The translations under genes and the position numbers were made by a program. DNA of 64,000 nucleotides, taken from NCBI GenBank assembly GCA_023023105.1, contig CP083825.1, forward strand, positions 67,858-131,857, in the 5' to 3' direction. Within the stretch, counting starts at the first letter, position 1. Every line of letters starts with the position of its first letter. Below, piece by piece: positions 1-8,294 of the stretch. Below the pieces are notes generated by a model that was not told where the DNA came from, ran no database searches, and was given only the letters and a program-made list of their open reading frames with translations. The stretch is from Enterobacter ludwigii. GTDB taxonomy: Bacteria > Pseudomonadota > Gammaproteobacteria > Enterobacterales > Enterobacteriaceae.

Positions 1-394
1 AAATATACTGCATAAAGCGGTCCCATTCATCATCCATCGTGAAATCATCGAGCGCAAGCTGGTAACCCCTGTCGTGCATATCCTTTACGGCACAGAAAAG
101 CGCATCATCCGGGACTGCATTTTCCAGAATTTCGATGACCACTTTTTCATTCGGCAGCGTATTGCCCAGTCCGTTAATGATCATCTGGTGCGGCACATTA
201 ATAAAAGAACTGTGATTGTTGGCTATACGGGGAACAGGGATGCATAAAAACTGGTCAGAAATCATTCTGGACGTGGCGTATTCTGGTGAAACATCGGGAA
301 AGGCATTGTTCATTCCGTCCCTGAAAAGCAGCTCATAAGCGACGGTCTGCATTTTTGTGTCAAAAATAGGCTGGCGTGCGATAAATGAATACAT
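1..394 (-). CDS. EAL/HDOD-domain signalling protein, N-terminal part (runs off window)
   Basis: Translating from the ATG at 394 gives 131 residues beginning MYSFIARQPIFDTKM and continuing YELLFRDGMNNAFPD, then VIEILENAVPDD and LALDDF. This order is typical of YuxH/CdgJ-like proteins that pair a degenerate EAL domain with an HDOD domain. The usual EAL triad reads EILEN here, so catalytic c-di-GMP hydrolysis is doubtful; many members act as non-enzymatic c-di-GMP or partner-binding regulators. The C-terminal EAL part and the HDOD domain lie outside the window. IS26 begins 51 bases upstream of the start, so the native promoter is probably lost. Confidence 0.75.
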   Translation of the reverse strand, partial: MYSFIARQPIFDTKMQTVAYELLFRDGMNNAFPDVSPEYATSRMISDQFLCIPVPRIANNHSSFINVPHQMIINGLGNTLPNEKVVIEILENAVPDDALFCAVKDMHDRGYQLALDDFTMDDEWDRFMQYI

Positions 395-445
395 ATTCCC
401 GGTCCCCAGGTCAGCGTTATAATTTTTAGAAATGTAACCTTTCCA

Positions 446-1265
446 GGCACTGTTGCAAAGTTAGCGATGAGGCAGCCTTTTGTCTTATTCAAAGGCCTTA
501 CATTTCAAAAACTCTGCTTACCAGGCGCATTTCGCCCAGGGGATCTCCATAATAAAATGCTGAGGCCTGGCCTTTGCGTAGTGCACGCATCACCTCAATA
601 CCTTTGATGGTGGCGTAAGCCGTCTTCATGGATTTAAATCCCAGCGTGGCGCCGATTATCCGTTTCAGTTTGCCATGATCGCATTCAATCACGTTGTTCC
701 GGTACTTAATCTGTCGGTGTTCAACGTCAGACGGGCACCGGCCTTCGCGTTTGAGCAGAGCAAGCGCGCGACCATAGGCGGGCGCTTTATCCGTGTTGAT
801 GAATCGCGGGATCTGCCACTTCTTCACGTTGTTGAGGATTTTACCCAGAAACCGGTATGCAGCTTTGCTGTTACGACGGGAGGAGAGATAAAAATCGACA
901 GTGCGGCCCCGGCTGTCGACGGCCCGGTACAGATACGCCCAGCGGCCATTGACCTTCACGTAGGTTTCATCCATGTGCCACGGGCAAAGATCGGAAGGGT
1001 TACGCCAGTACCAGCGCAGCCGTTTTTCCATTTCAGGCGCATAACGCTGAACCCAGCGGTAAATCGTGGAGTGATCGACATTCACTCCGCGTTCAGCCAG
1101 CATCTCCTGCAGCTCACGGTAACTGATGCCGTATTTGCAGTACCAGCGTACGGCCCACAGAATGATGTCACGCTGAAAATGCCGGCCTTTGAATGGGTTC
1201 ATGTGCAGCTCCATCAGCAAAAGGGGATGATAAGTTTATCACCACCGACTATTTGCAACAGTGCC
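446..1265 (-). mobile_element. IS26 (IS6 family), complete
   Basis: The element is exactly 820 bp and is bounded by GGCACTGTTGCAAA inverted repeats at 446 and 1265. The 8-bp flanks (CCTTTCCA left, CGATGGAG right) do not match, so there is no target duplication. This is what IS26-mediated deletion or cointegrate resolution leaves: two unrelated segments joined at the IS. The right end cuts the CHASE-PAS gene. Confidence 0.97.
498..1202 (-). CDS. tnpA: IS26 transposase
   Basis: The product is 234 aa from MNPFKGRHFQRD to RVFEM, the known IS26 length; an in-frame ATG 18 bases upstream is ignored. A DDE transposase core is visible (HMDETYVKVNG, FINTDKAPAYG, and KRIIGATLGFKS following the catalytic glutamate region) with an N-terminal helix-turn-helix. 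It catalyses replicative and conservative IS26 movement. No frameshift or stop is seen, so it should be active. Confidence 0.97.
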   Translation of the reverse strand: MNPFKGRHFQRDIILWAVRWYCKYGISYRELQEMLAERGVNVDHSTIYRWVQRYAPEMEKRLRWYWRNPSDLCPWHMDETYVKVNGRWAYLYRAVDSRGRTVDFYLSSRRNSKAAYRFLGKILNNVKKWQIPRFINTDKAPAYGRALALLKREGRCPSDVEHRQIKYRNNVIECDHGKLKRIIGATLGFKSMKTAYATIKGIEVMRALRKGQASAFYYGDPLGEMRLVSRVFEM

Positions 1266-2469
1266 CGATGGAGATCGACTCAAGCTCTTGGAGCTTGTAT
1301 CCAACGATCCTCGCCCATTCCTCATTGAAGACGGTTTCACCGCTCTGGACATTCCACTCCCAGGTGCCGACCCGGGTGCCTTCAAGAATGGCACTCAATC
1401 GAGACCTCTCCATAGACAGGTCTTCTGTCATCGCGCGGGCCGCCGCTTCTGCCCGGGACCGACCCGACACCAGCAAAAACATCAGCCCAGCCAGCATGGC
1501 ACTGAGCAAGACACCGGTTACCGCGATCAAGATCGGTAGCCCTCTGTCCACCCGTTGCAGAAGGCTCGTGCTGCCATGCACGCGAACGGTCCAGGTTTGT
1601 CCCATCATGCGCAGCCGATGCACCGATTCAAACCTTGGACGGATATCGGTACGCCCTGAACTGCCAAAGTGAGTTCGTGTCGCTTCAACCATCTCTTCGC
1701 CGTCGAAGATGTCGATGATCAGGTCACGCTCCTGCTCTCCGAGGAGACCCTGCAGGAAGTCTGTCATGCGAAACGATGCATAGACCCAGCCGCACAGTTG
1801 TTCCCGGCGCTCTGCTACGGTTGCCGCTGGCTGGTCAGTAGCGTAGATCGCCTGGTAGATCAGGAACCCCGACTGCTCCTGAACCCCCGTTTCCTGCTGG
1901 AGACGCACACGCCCCGAAAGCGCGATGGCACCCGTATCTACCGAGCGCTGCATGGCCTCGCGCCGCACGGGTTCTGAATACATGTCGAAGCCGAAGGCAC
2001 GCAGGTTGCGTCCCGAAAACGGCTCCAGATACACGATCGAGGAATACAGGTCTCGTTGGCCTGCTGGTTGCACCGTGTAAGAGGGAAAGCCTTCGGCGCG
2101 GACCTGATCGATGTGGGTTTGCAGATCGGCAGGCCGGATGGCCCTGGCGAAGCCCACGCCTTGGATGCCAGGCAGGTACTGGTCCAGAGCCTGGCGATCG
2201 GAATACCTTCGGAAATCTTCACGTCCGACATCATCATGCACATCAAAGAACCCGGCCGTGCCCCGCAGGACCTGCTGGTAGGTGGCCATGCGGTTCTCGA
2301 TGCGCTCAGCAGCCTCCCGGGCGCGGAAGTCGAAGTAGACCTGTTGTCGTTGATCGACGGACTCGACGATGAGTTGGTAAAGCACTACGGTGGAGCACAG
2401 GCCGCTCAAAAAAACCACAAGAGGGATTAGCCTCGGCGACAGTCGGCTTGGTTTGCCAGAGGGGATCAT
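1266..2469 (-). pseudogene. CHASE-PAS diguanylate cyclase, 3' part removed by IS26
   Basis: About 400 residues start at 2469. There is an N-terminal membrane helix (residues ~12-32), a periplasmic CHASE domain (~70-300, including PGIQGVGFARAI and YSSIVYLEPFSGRN), a second helix (~310-335) and the first half of a PAS domain (EGTRVGTWEWNVQSGE, EWARIVGY). The reading frame then enters the IS26 end at 1265. The GGDEF domain expected after PAS is missing, so no c-di-GMP can be made. Similar CHASE-PAS-GGDEF genes (dgcC-like) are associated with the stress-tolerance island of Pseudomonas and enterobacteria; the piece here may be an outlying fragment of that island. Base composition is GC-rich, like the island. 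Confidence 0.8.
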
Positions 2470-2517
2470 TCGCTATGCCGTCTTGTTGATTTCCCAAAGC
2501 TTAAACTTAAAATCTAC

Positions 2518-2687
2518 TGGATTTGACCCCATAGGTCCAGACACTTTTTCCCGCTTAGGATTGTGATACCCGACTGCGCAGAAATTCCCGGGGTGAACGG
2601 TATCCCAAGGCGCTGTGCGGGTGGTGCTCGTTATAATGCTCAAACGCGATAGCCAAATTGCCTACCGCTGTTCGGCTATCCGGTTTT
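2518..2687 (-). mobile_element. IS2-group (IS3 family) remnant: terminus and transposase C-terminus
   Basis: The terminus TGGATTTGACCCC at 2518 resembles the IS2 end. Reading the minus strand to the TAA at 2555-2557 gives [18 protein letters not shown] and then [11 protein letters not shown], the conserved C-terminus of IS2-group OrfB. Everything upstream is cut off by IS1 at 2688. Confidence 0.8.
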
Positions 2688-2742
2688 GGTAATGGTGCCA
2701 ACTTACTGATTTAGTGTACGATGGTGTTTTTGAGGTGCTCCC

Positions 2743-3018
2743 GTGGCTTCCATCTCCATCAGTTGTCCCTCCTGCTCAGCTACTGAAGGCGTGGTGCGTA
2801 ACGGTAAAAGTACTGCCGGACATCAGCGCTATCTCTGCTCTCACTGCCGTAAAACATGGCAGCTACAGTTCACTTACACCGCCTCTCAGCCCGGTACACA
2901 CCAGAAAATCATTGATATGGCCATGAATGGTGTTGGATGCCGGGCAACCGCCCGCATTATGGGCGTTGGCCTCAACACGATTTTACGTCACTTAAAAAAC
3001 TCAGGCCGCAGTCGGTAA
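2743..3018 (+). CDS. insA: IS1 InsA
   Basis: The 91-aa InsA starts at GTG ([18 protein letters not shown]). It carries a zinc-finger motif (CPSC...CSHC) and a helix-turn-helix. InsA binds the IS1 ends and represses; a -1 frameshift at an A-rich run near its 3' end makes the InsAB' transposase by joining the overlapping insB frame. Confidence 0.95.
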   Translation: MASISISCPSCSATEGVVRNGKSTAGHQRYLCSHCRKTWQLQFTYTASQPGTHQKIIDMAMNGVGCRATARIMGVGLNTILRHLKNSGRSR

Positions 3019-3440
3019 CCTCGCGCATACAGCCGGGCAGTGATGTGATTGTCTGCGCTGAAATGGACGAACAGTGGGGCTACGTCGGTGCTAAATCACG
3101 TCAGCGCTGGCTGTTTTACGCGTATGACAGGATACGGAGGACGGTTGTGGCGCACGTCTTCGGTGAACGCACTCTGGCCACACTGGAGCGTCTTCTGAGC
3201 CTGCTGTCGGCCTTTGAGGTCGTGGTATGGATGACGGATGGCTGGCCGCTGTATGAATCCCGCCTGAAGGGAAAGCTGCACGTAATCAGCAAGCGTTACA
3301 CTCAGCGAATTGAGCGGCATAACCTGAATCTGAGACAACATCTGGCAAGGCTGGGACGGAAGTCACTGTCGTTCTCAAAATCGGTGGAGCTGCATGACAA
3401 GGTCATCGGGCATTATCTGAACATAAAACACTATCAGTAA
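2937..3440 (+). CDS. insB: IS1 InsB frame (transposase domain, made by -1 frameshift)
   Basis: This 167-codon frame overlaps insA and encodes the DDE-type catalytic part ([45 protein letters not shown]). It is expressed as the InsAB' fusion rather than from its own start. It is intact in this copy. Confidence 0.93.
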   Translation: MPGNRPHYGRWPQHDFTSLKKLRPQSVTSRIQPGSDVIVCAEMDEQWGYVGAKSRQRWLFYAYDRIRRTVVAHVFGERTLATLERLLSLLSAFEVVVWMTDGWPLYESRLKGKLHVISKRYTQRIERHNLNLRQHLARLGRKSLSFSKSVELHDKVIGHYLNIKHYQ

Positions 3441-3455
3441 GTTGGAGTCATTACC

Positions 3456-3713
3456 CCGGTTCTAAATGAAATAAGTATTTCTATATATTTCAGTAGGTAA
3501 CCAATAATTAAATCGCTCACTATTCATACTGGTGTAAAACCCTGCATGCCGTGTATTATTTGGTTTTTTGTGTTAGTTATCCACATTAAGTTGATTCTTA
3601 GGTTGATGTTCAACGTAATGAGTTGCTATTAACTACTTTAATGATTTTTAGGGAAAAAAAAGATAGCATGTGTACAGGTGAAATTTATATATTTGCTAGA
3701 AATAAACAGCGTG
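3456..3713 (+). promoter_or_regulatory. AT-rich region upstream of the cellulose operon
   Basis: This gene-free AT-rich stretch lies between IS1 and the ISKpn26-like insertion. If the latter (3718-4603 plus one TTAG copy) is removed, it joins 4608-4780, the leader of bcsO. It probably holds the native bcs promoter, but no single promoter can be named with confidence. Confidence 0.4.
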
Positions 3714-3717
3714 TTAG

Positions 3718-4603
3718 GGAAGGTGCGAACAAGTCCCTGATATGAGATCATGTTTGTCATCTGGAGCCATGGAACAGGGTTCATCATGAGTCATCAACTT
3801 ACCTTCGCCGACAGTGAATTCAGCAGTAAGCGCCGTCAGACCAGAAAAGAGATTTTCTTGTCCCGCATGGAGCAGATTCTGCCATGGCAAAACATGGTGG
3901 AAGTCATCGAGCCGTTTTACCCCAAGGCTGGTAATGGCCGGCGACCTTATCCGCTGGAAACCATGCTACGCATTCACTGCATGCAGCATTGGTACAACCT
4001 GAGCGATGGCGCGATGGAAGATGCTCTGTACGAAATCGCCTCCATGCGTCTGTTTGCCCGGTTATCCCTGGATAGCGCCTTGCCGGACCGCACCACCATC
4101 ATGAATTTCCGCCACCTGCTGGAGCAGCATCAACTGGCCCGCCAATTGTTCAAGACCATCAATCGCTGGCTGGCCGAAGCAGGCGTCATGATGACTCAAG
4201 GCACCTTGGTCGATGCCACCATCATTGAGGCACCCAGCTCGACCAAGAACAAAACGGCCATCAACATCGAATACATGAAAGCCAGCATCCGGGCCAAGGT
4301 GGAGCACCCATTTCGCATCATCAAGCGACAGTTCGGCTTCGTGAAAGCCAGATACAAGGGGTTGCTGAAAAACGATAACCAACTGGCGATGTTATTCACG
4401 CTGGCCAACCTGTTTCGGGCGGACCAAATGATACGTCAGTGGGAGAGATCTCACTAAAAACTGGGGATAACGCCTTAAATGGCGAAGAAACGGTCTAAAT
4501 AGGCTGATTCAAGGCATTTACGGGAGAAAAAATCGGCTCAAACATGAAGAAATGAAATGACTGAGTCAGCCGAGAAGAATTTCCCCGCTTATTCGCACCT
4601 TCC
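3718..4603 (+). mobile_element. ISKpn26-like IS5-family element with internal deletion
   Basis: Terminal repeats GGAAGGTGCGAACAAG (3718) and CTTATTCGCACCTTCC (ending 4603) are intact and flanked by a perfect TTAG duplication (3714-3717 and 4604-4607). The length is 886 bp, about 310 bp less than the full element as I remember it. The ends could still be moved by a transposase supplied in trans. It sits between the probable bcs promoter and bcsO. Confidence 0.88.
3786..4457 (+). pseudogene. IS5-family transposase with in-frame internal deletion
   Basis: The frame stays open for 223 codons ([17 protein letters not shown] to RQWERSH) compared with about 326 aa in full relatives such as the one at 57397. 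After [15 protein letters not shown] the sequence jumps to [15 protein letters not shown], losing roughly 100 residues that hold the middle catalytic aspartate region. The join lies at a KNK-coding repeat, which fits slippage or recombination between short direct repeats. The product would not be catalytic but could still bind the ends. Confidence 0.88.
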
Positions 4604-4780
4604 TTAGCACTGGTGTAATTTAATCACGCGATAATAAGGCGAATTGTTAATAGCCAAAGCATCTACGTACCCACACAACAGGCGAGCAGCCTAATTATAA
4701 AACGAATCTACCAATAACTGATCGCTCAGGTTATGTAGGTGGTGGGTATATAGTTTATTTTGTAAATCATGAGTATAGCT

Positions 4781-5368
4781 ATGAACCATTATGATGATTT
4801 GCAGAGGTTTAAGGATAAGACCCGCAACCAAAAATACGAATTCAAGGATCTGTCGGCGCAGAACCTCTCTCCTGACCATGGAAGTTGGGCGATCATGAAT
4901 CAGCTAGCTCCTGCAACAGAGGAGTCTAAACTGGCGATGGGTGGTCACGTTTCGCTGCCGCAACCGCAGGCTGTCGCCCCGGATGTCTTCGCGAGCGACG
5001 AACGTCATGAGCGCGTCGAAAGTATCGATACTATCGACAGTATTGAAAGCGCCGAAACCAGCACCGAAACCAGCACCGAAAGCGTTCTTCCTCCTGTCGA
5101 CACAGACTTACCGGCGGTGACCGCCCCGTCTATTTTCCGTGAAGTTGCCGGACAACTTGCATCGCAATCGGCGGCACCCGTTGCGCCTTCTGCCCAACCG
5201 GCGGCTAACCCGGTTGTACCAACGACCACCACCGCACCTGCTCCGTCTGCGACAGCGCCTGCTGATTATTCCCGGCTGTTTGCAACGAAAGCGCCAGAAG
5301 CAAAACCCACCGTAGAAAAAAACCAACCTTTACAATCTTTGCTAGAAAGGATCGCTTCATGCCGTTGA
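4781..5368 (+). CDS. bcsO: Cellulose biosynthesis protein BcsO
   Basis: The product is 195 aa if started at the ATG at 4781 (MNHYDDLQRFKDKT); an in-frame ATG at 4769 would add four residues, and neither has a strong ribosome-binding site. The first ~45 residues and the C-terminus (DYSRLFATKAPEAK, then LQSLLERIASCR) are conserved in appearance, while the middle is low-complexity, rich in Pro, Ala, Thr, Ser and Glu. BcsO is found in type I cellulose operons that also have bcsD; its role is not settled but it is thought to help organise the synthase. It overlaps bcsQ by 10 bases, so the two are probably translationally coupled. First gene of the operon. Confidence 0.8.
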   Translation: MNHYDDLQRFKDKTRNQKYEFKDLSAQNLSPDHGSWAIMNQLAPATEESKLAMGGHVSLPQPQAVAPDVFASDERHERVESIDTIDSIESAETSTETSTESVLPPVDTDLPAVTAPSIFREVAGQLASQSAAPVAPSAQPAANPVVPTTTTAPAPSATAPADYSRLFATKAPEAKPTVEKNQPLQSLLERIASCR

Positions 5369-6162
5369 TTTGTGTTTGTTCACCGAAGGGTGGTGTTGGG
5401 AAAACGACGCTCACGGCTAATCTGGCTTACGCCCTTGCGCGTTCTGGCAGTAAGGTCCTGGCGCTGGATTTTGACGTGCAGAACGCACTGCGTCTGCACT
5501 TTGGCGTGCCGCTGTCTGACGAGCGCGGTTATGTCGCCAAATCAGCCGAGTCCTCGGACTGGAGTCAGTTCGTATTGACCGCAGGCGGGAATATCTTTGT
5601 GTTGCCTTATGGCGAAGCCAGCGAAGATCAACGCCTGGTATTTGAAGAACGTCTGACGAATGACGAACATTTTCTGATTCGTGGCCTCAACACGTTGCTG
5701 AATTATCCGGGCCTGATCATTGTGGCCGATTTTCCTCCCGGTCCCTCTGCTGCATTGAAAGCCATGTCGCGCCTGGCCGATCTGCATCTGGTCATCATGC
5801 AGGCAGATACCGCCTCTCTTTCCCTGTTGCCTCACGTTGAAAATCACCGTCTGACCGGGGATGTCCTCAATCGAAAAGCGGGCCATTACTTCGTGCTCAA
5901 CCAGAGCGACAACCGTCGTCAGGTCAGCCGGGATGTCACCGCATTTATGGAACAGAAATTAGGTAATCAACTTTTAGGCGTTATTCATCGTGATGAAAGC
6001 GTCATAGAAGCGAATGCCTCGCAGCAGTCGGTTTTCGACTTTAGTCCTGCATCCGCCGCTGCATTCGATATCGAACTCATTGCAAAAAGAGTCGCCGGAA
6101 TCTTAGGCGTAAAAATCGGAGACGGCACGGTTCACAGTAAACCGAAAATGTCTGGCTTCTAA
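5359..6162 (+). CDS. bcsQ: Cellulose biosynthesis protein BcsQ (MinD/ParA-like ATPase)
   Basis: The 267-aa protein has a deviant Walker A motif near the N-terminus (CSPKGGVGKTTLTANLAYAL, residues ~6-25), an A' motif (VLALDFDVQNALRLHFG) and a Walker B-like segment (LIIVADFPPG). This is the SIMIBI ATPase fold of MinD/ParA. In enterobacteria BcsQ localises the cellulose machinery at the cell pole and is needed for synthesis. It overlaps bcsO and is 17 bases ahead of bcsA. No broken codon of the kind known to silence bcsQ in K-12 is seen. Confidence 0.93.
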   Translation: MPLICVCSPKGGVGKTTLTANLAYALARSGSKVLALDFDVQNALRLHFGVPLSDERGYVAKSAESSDWSQFVLTAGGNIFVLPYGEASEDQRLVFEERLTNDEHFLIRGLNTLLNYPGLIIVADFPPGPSAALKAMSRLADLHLVIMQADTASLSLLPHVENHRLTGDVLNRKAGHYFVLNQSDNRRQVSRDVTAFMEQKLGNQLLGVIHRDESVIEANASQQSVFDFSPASAAAFDIELIAKRVAGILGVKIGDGTVHSKPKMSGF

Positions 6163-6179
6163 TTCGCGCAGGGCAACCT

Positions 6180-8294
6180 ATGAAAAAGTTCCTTTATGTT
6201 TTGCTGGTACTGGCAATGCTACCTGTTGCGCTGCTGGTCATCATTACGCCTATGGACAGCCAGAAACAGTATATTTTTGGTCTGCTCAGTATCGGTGTGC
6301 TGTTTTTAATGGGGTTTAGCAAAAAACGCAGTGTGTCTGTCATTATGGTGGTCATGTCGATTTTATTATCGACGCGCTATATGTATTTCCGCCTGACGCA
6401 AACCCTGCATTTTAATTCCGAAATTGAAACCATTCTTGGGATGGGGCTGTTTCTGGCGGAGGTCTACGTCTGGGTCATGTTGCTGCTGAGCTATCTGCAG
6501 ACGGTCTGGCCGTTAAAACGCGAAATTGTGCCGCTGCCGGATGATATGACCCAGTGGCCGACGGTGGATGTCTATATTCCTACCTATAACGAACCACTGG
6601 ATGTGGTGCGTGATACGGTGCTGGCGGCGCAATGCATTGATTATCCTAGCGATAAGATGAATATCTACCTGCTGGATGACGGCAAACGCCGCGAGTTTGC
6701 TGTTTTTGCCGCAGACGTTGGCGTCGGGTACATCACGCGTAACGACAACAATCACGCCAAAGCCGGTAACCTCAACCACGCCATGAAGCTGACGCAGGGT
6801 GAGTTGATTACCGTGTTCGACTGCGACCACGTTGCGACACGCATCTTCCTGCAGGCGACGGTGGGTGGTTTCCTGAAAGATCCGAAACTGGCGCTGGTGC
6901 AGACACCGCACTATTTCTACTCGCCGGACCCGTTCGAGCGTAACCTCTCCGTTGGACGTAACATCCCTAACGAAGGGTCGCTGTTCTACGGACCGATTCA
7001 GCAGGGCAACGACAACTGGAACGCCACCTTTTTTTGCGGCTCCTGTGCGGTGATTCGCCGTAGCGCGCTGGAAGAGATTGGCGGTTTTGCCGTAGAAACC
7101 GTTACCGAAGATGCTCACACCGCACTCAAGTTGCAGCGCCGTGGTTGGGGCTCGGCATTCCTGGATATCCCACTGGCTGCCGGTCTGGCGACTGAACGTC
7201 TGGTGCTGCACGTTATCCAGCGTACCCGCTGGGCGCGTGGGATGACGCAGATTTTCCGTCTGGATAACCCGCTGTTTGGTCGCGGCCTGACTATCCAACA
7301 GCGCCTGTGCTATCTGAGCGCCATGCTTTACTACCAGTTCGCGCTGCCGCGTATTGCGTTTTTGACCGCGCCGCTGGCCTATCTGTTGTTTAACCTGAAC
7401 ATCATTCACTCCTCAGCGAGCCTGGTTTTCGCCTATGCGCTCCCGCATCTGTTCCTCGCGATTTACGTCAACTCGCGCATGAACGGGCGGCATCGCTATA
7501 GCTTCTGGGGGGAGATCTACGACCTGGTGCTGGCCTTCCACATTGCATTGCCGACTGTGGTGACGATGTTTTTCCCGAAACGCGGCAAATTCAACGTGAC
7601 CGACAAGGGTGCGCTGCTGGACGTGGGGTACTTTGATTTTAGCGTGGTGCGCCCGCATTTGATTATCGCCCTGCTGCTGGCGGCCGGAGTGATTGCCGGT
7701 ATCGTTCGCGCCTGTGCTCATGACTACTTTGGCGTGGATCCGCGCGTTATCGCCCTAAACGTCGGTTGGGGGTTGTACAGTCTGATCTTTCTGTTGGCCG
7801 CGATTGCCGTTGCGCGCGAAACCCGACAGACGCGCAAAACCATTCGTATTGATGCGGAAATCCCGGTACTGCTCCACCATGCCAGCGGCGTGGTGTCGCG
7901 CAGCCATACCGCTGACCTGTCGATGGGCGGCTGCCGTATTGTGGCACCGGATGATCGCCATCTCGATGATGAGATTGAAGAGATTGAGCTGCTGCTGCAA
8001 TCCGGCGCGATCCTCATTCCGGTAAAAACCATCGCCACGGATGAAGAATCGATTCGTCTGATGTTTGAAGACATCCCGCTCGCCCGCCGTCGTGAACTGG
8101 TGCGCGTGGTGCTCTCCCGTGCGGATGCATGGATTCACCCACCGAAACCTCAGGACAACCCGTTCCGTTCGTTGGGAACCATTATGCGTTGTGTGTTTGA
8201 CCTCTTCTGGCTGACCTGGAAAGACCGTCGAGAAAATCGCCGTTTGCGCGCCAGCCAGGACCAGGCCGCTTCCCAGGAGGAGGGCAACGCATGA
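6180..8294 (+). CDS. bcsA: Cellulose synthase catalytic subunit BcsA
   Basis: The 704-aa inner-membrane GT2 glycosyltransferase makes beta-1,4-glucan from UDP-glucose and moves it across the membrane. N-terminal helices precede the catalytic domain: TYNEPLDVVRDT, DDGKRREF, the DCDH (DxD) site, TEDAHTAL (catalytic base) and QRTRWARG (QxxRW). Further helices follow, then a C-terminal PilZ domain (from ~residue 545) with RQTRKTIR and DLSMGG, the c-di-GMP-binding signature. All key residues are present. It ends overlapping bcsB by four bases (ATGA). Activity would need c-di-GMP from a cyclase outside the window. Confidence 0.97.
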   Translation: MKKFLYVLLVLAMLPVALLVIITPMDSQKQYIFGLLSIGVLFLMGFSKKRSVSVIMVVMSILLSTRYMYFRLTQTLHFNSEIETILGMGLFLAEVYVWVMLLLSYLQTVWPLKREIVPLPDDMTQWPTVDVYIPTYNEPLDVVRDTVLAAQCIDYPSDKMNIYLLDDGKRREFAVFAADVGVGYITRNDNNHAKAGNLNHAMKLTQGELITVFDCDHVATRIFLQATVGGFLKDPKLALVQTPHYFYSPDPFERNLSVGRNIPNEGSLFYGPIQQGNDNWNATFFCGSCAVIRRSALEEIGGFAVETVTEDAHTALKLQRRGWGSAFLDIPLAAGLATERLVLHVIQRTRWARGMTQIFRLDNPLFGRGLTIQQRLCYLSAMLYYQFALPRIAFLTAPLAYLLFNLNIIHSSASLVFAYALPHLFLAIYVNSRMNGRHRYSFWGEIYDLVLAFHIALPTVVTMFFPKRGKFNVTDKGALLDVGYFDFSVVRPHLIIALLLAAGVIAGIVRACAHDYFGVDPRVIALNVGWGLYSLIFLLAAIAVARETRQTRKTIRIDAEIPVLLHHASGVVSRSHTADLSMGGCRIVAPDDRHLDDEIEEIELLLQSGAILIPVKTIATDEESIRLMFEDIPLARRRELVRVVLSRADAWIHPPKPQDNPFRSLGTIMRCVFDLFWLTWKDRRENRRLRASQDQAASQEEGNA

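Larger units (their letters stand above)
2688..3455 (+). mobile_element. IS1, complete copy 1
   Basis: The element is exactly 768 bp, with GGTAATGGTGCC at the left and GGAGTCATTACC at the right. Flanking octamers are CCGGTTTT (2680-2687) and CCGGTTCT (3456-3463), 7 of 8 identical: either a decayed target duplication or chance. Confidence 0.96.

Noticed and set aside
675..1328. Long plus-strand frame across IS26
   Set aside because: It is the antisense shadow of the IS26 transposase and crosses the IS boundary.
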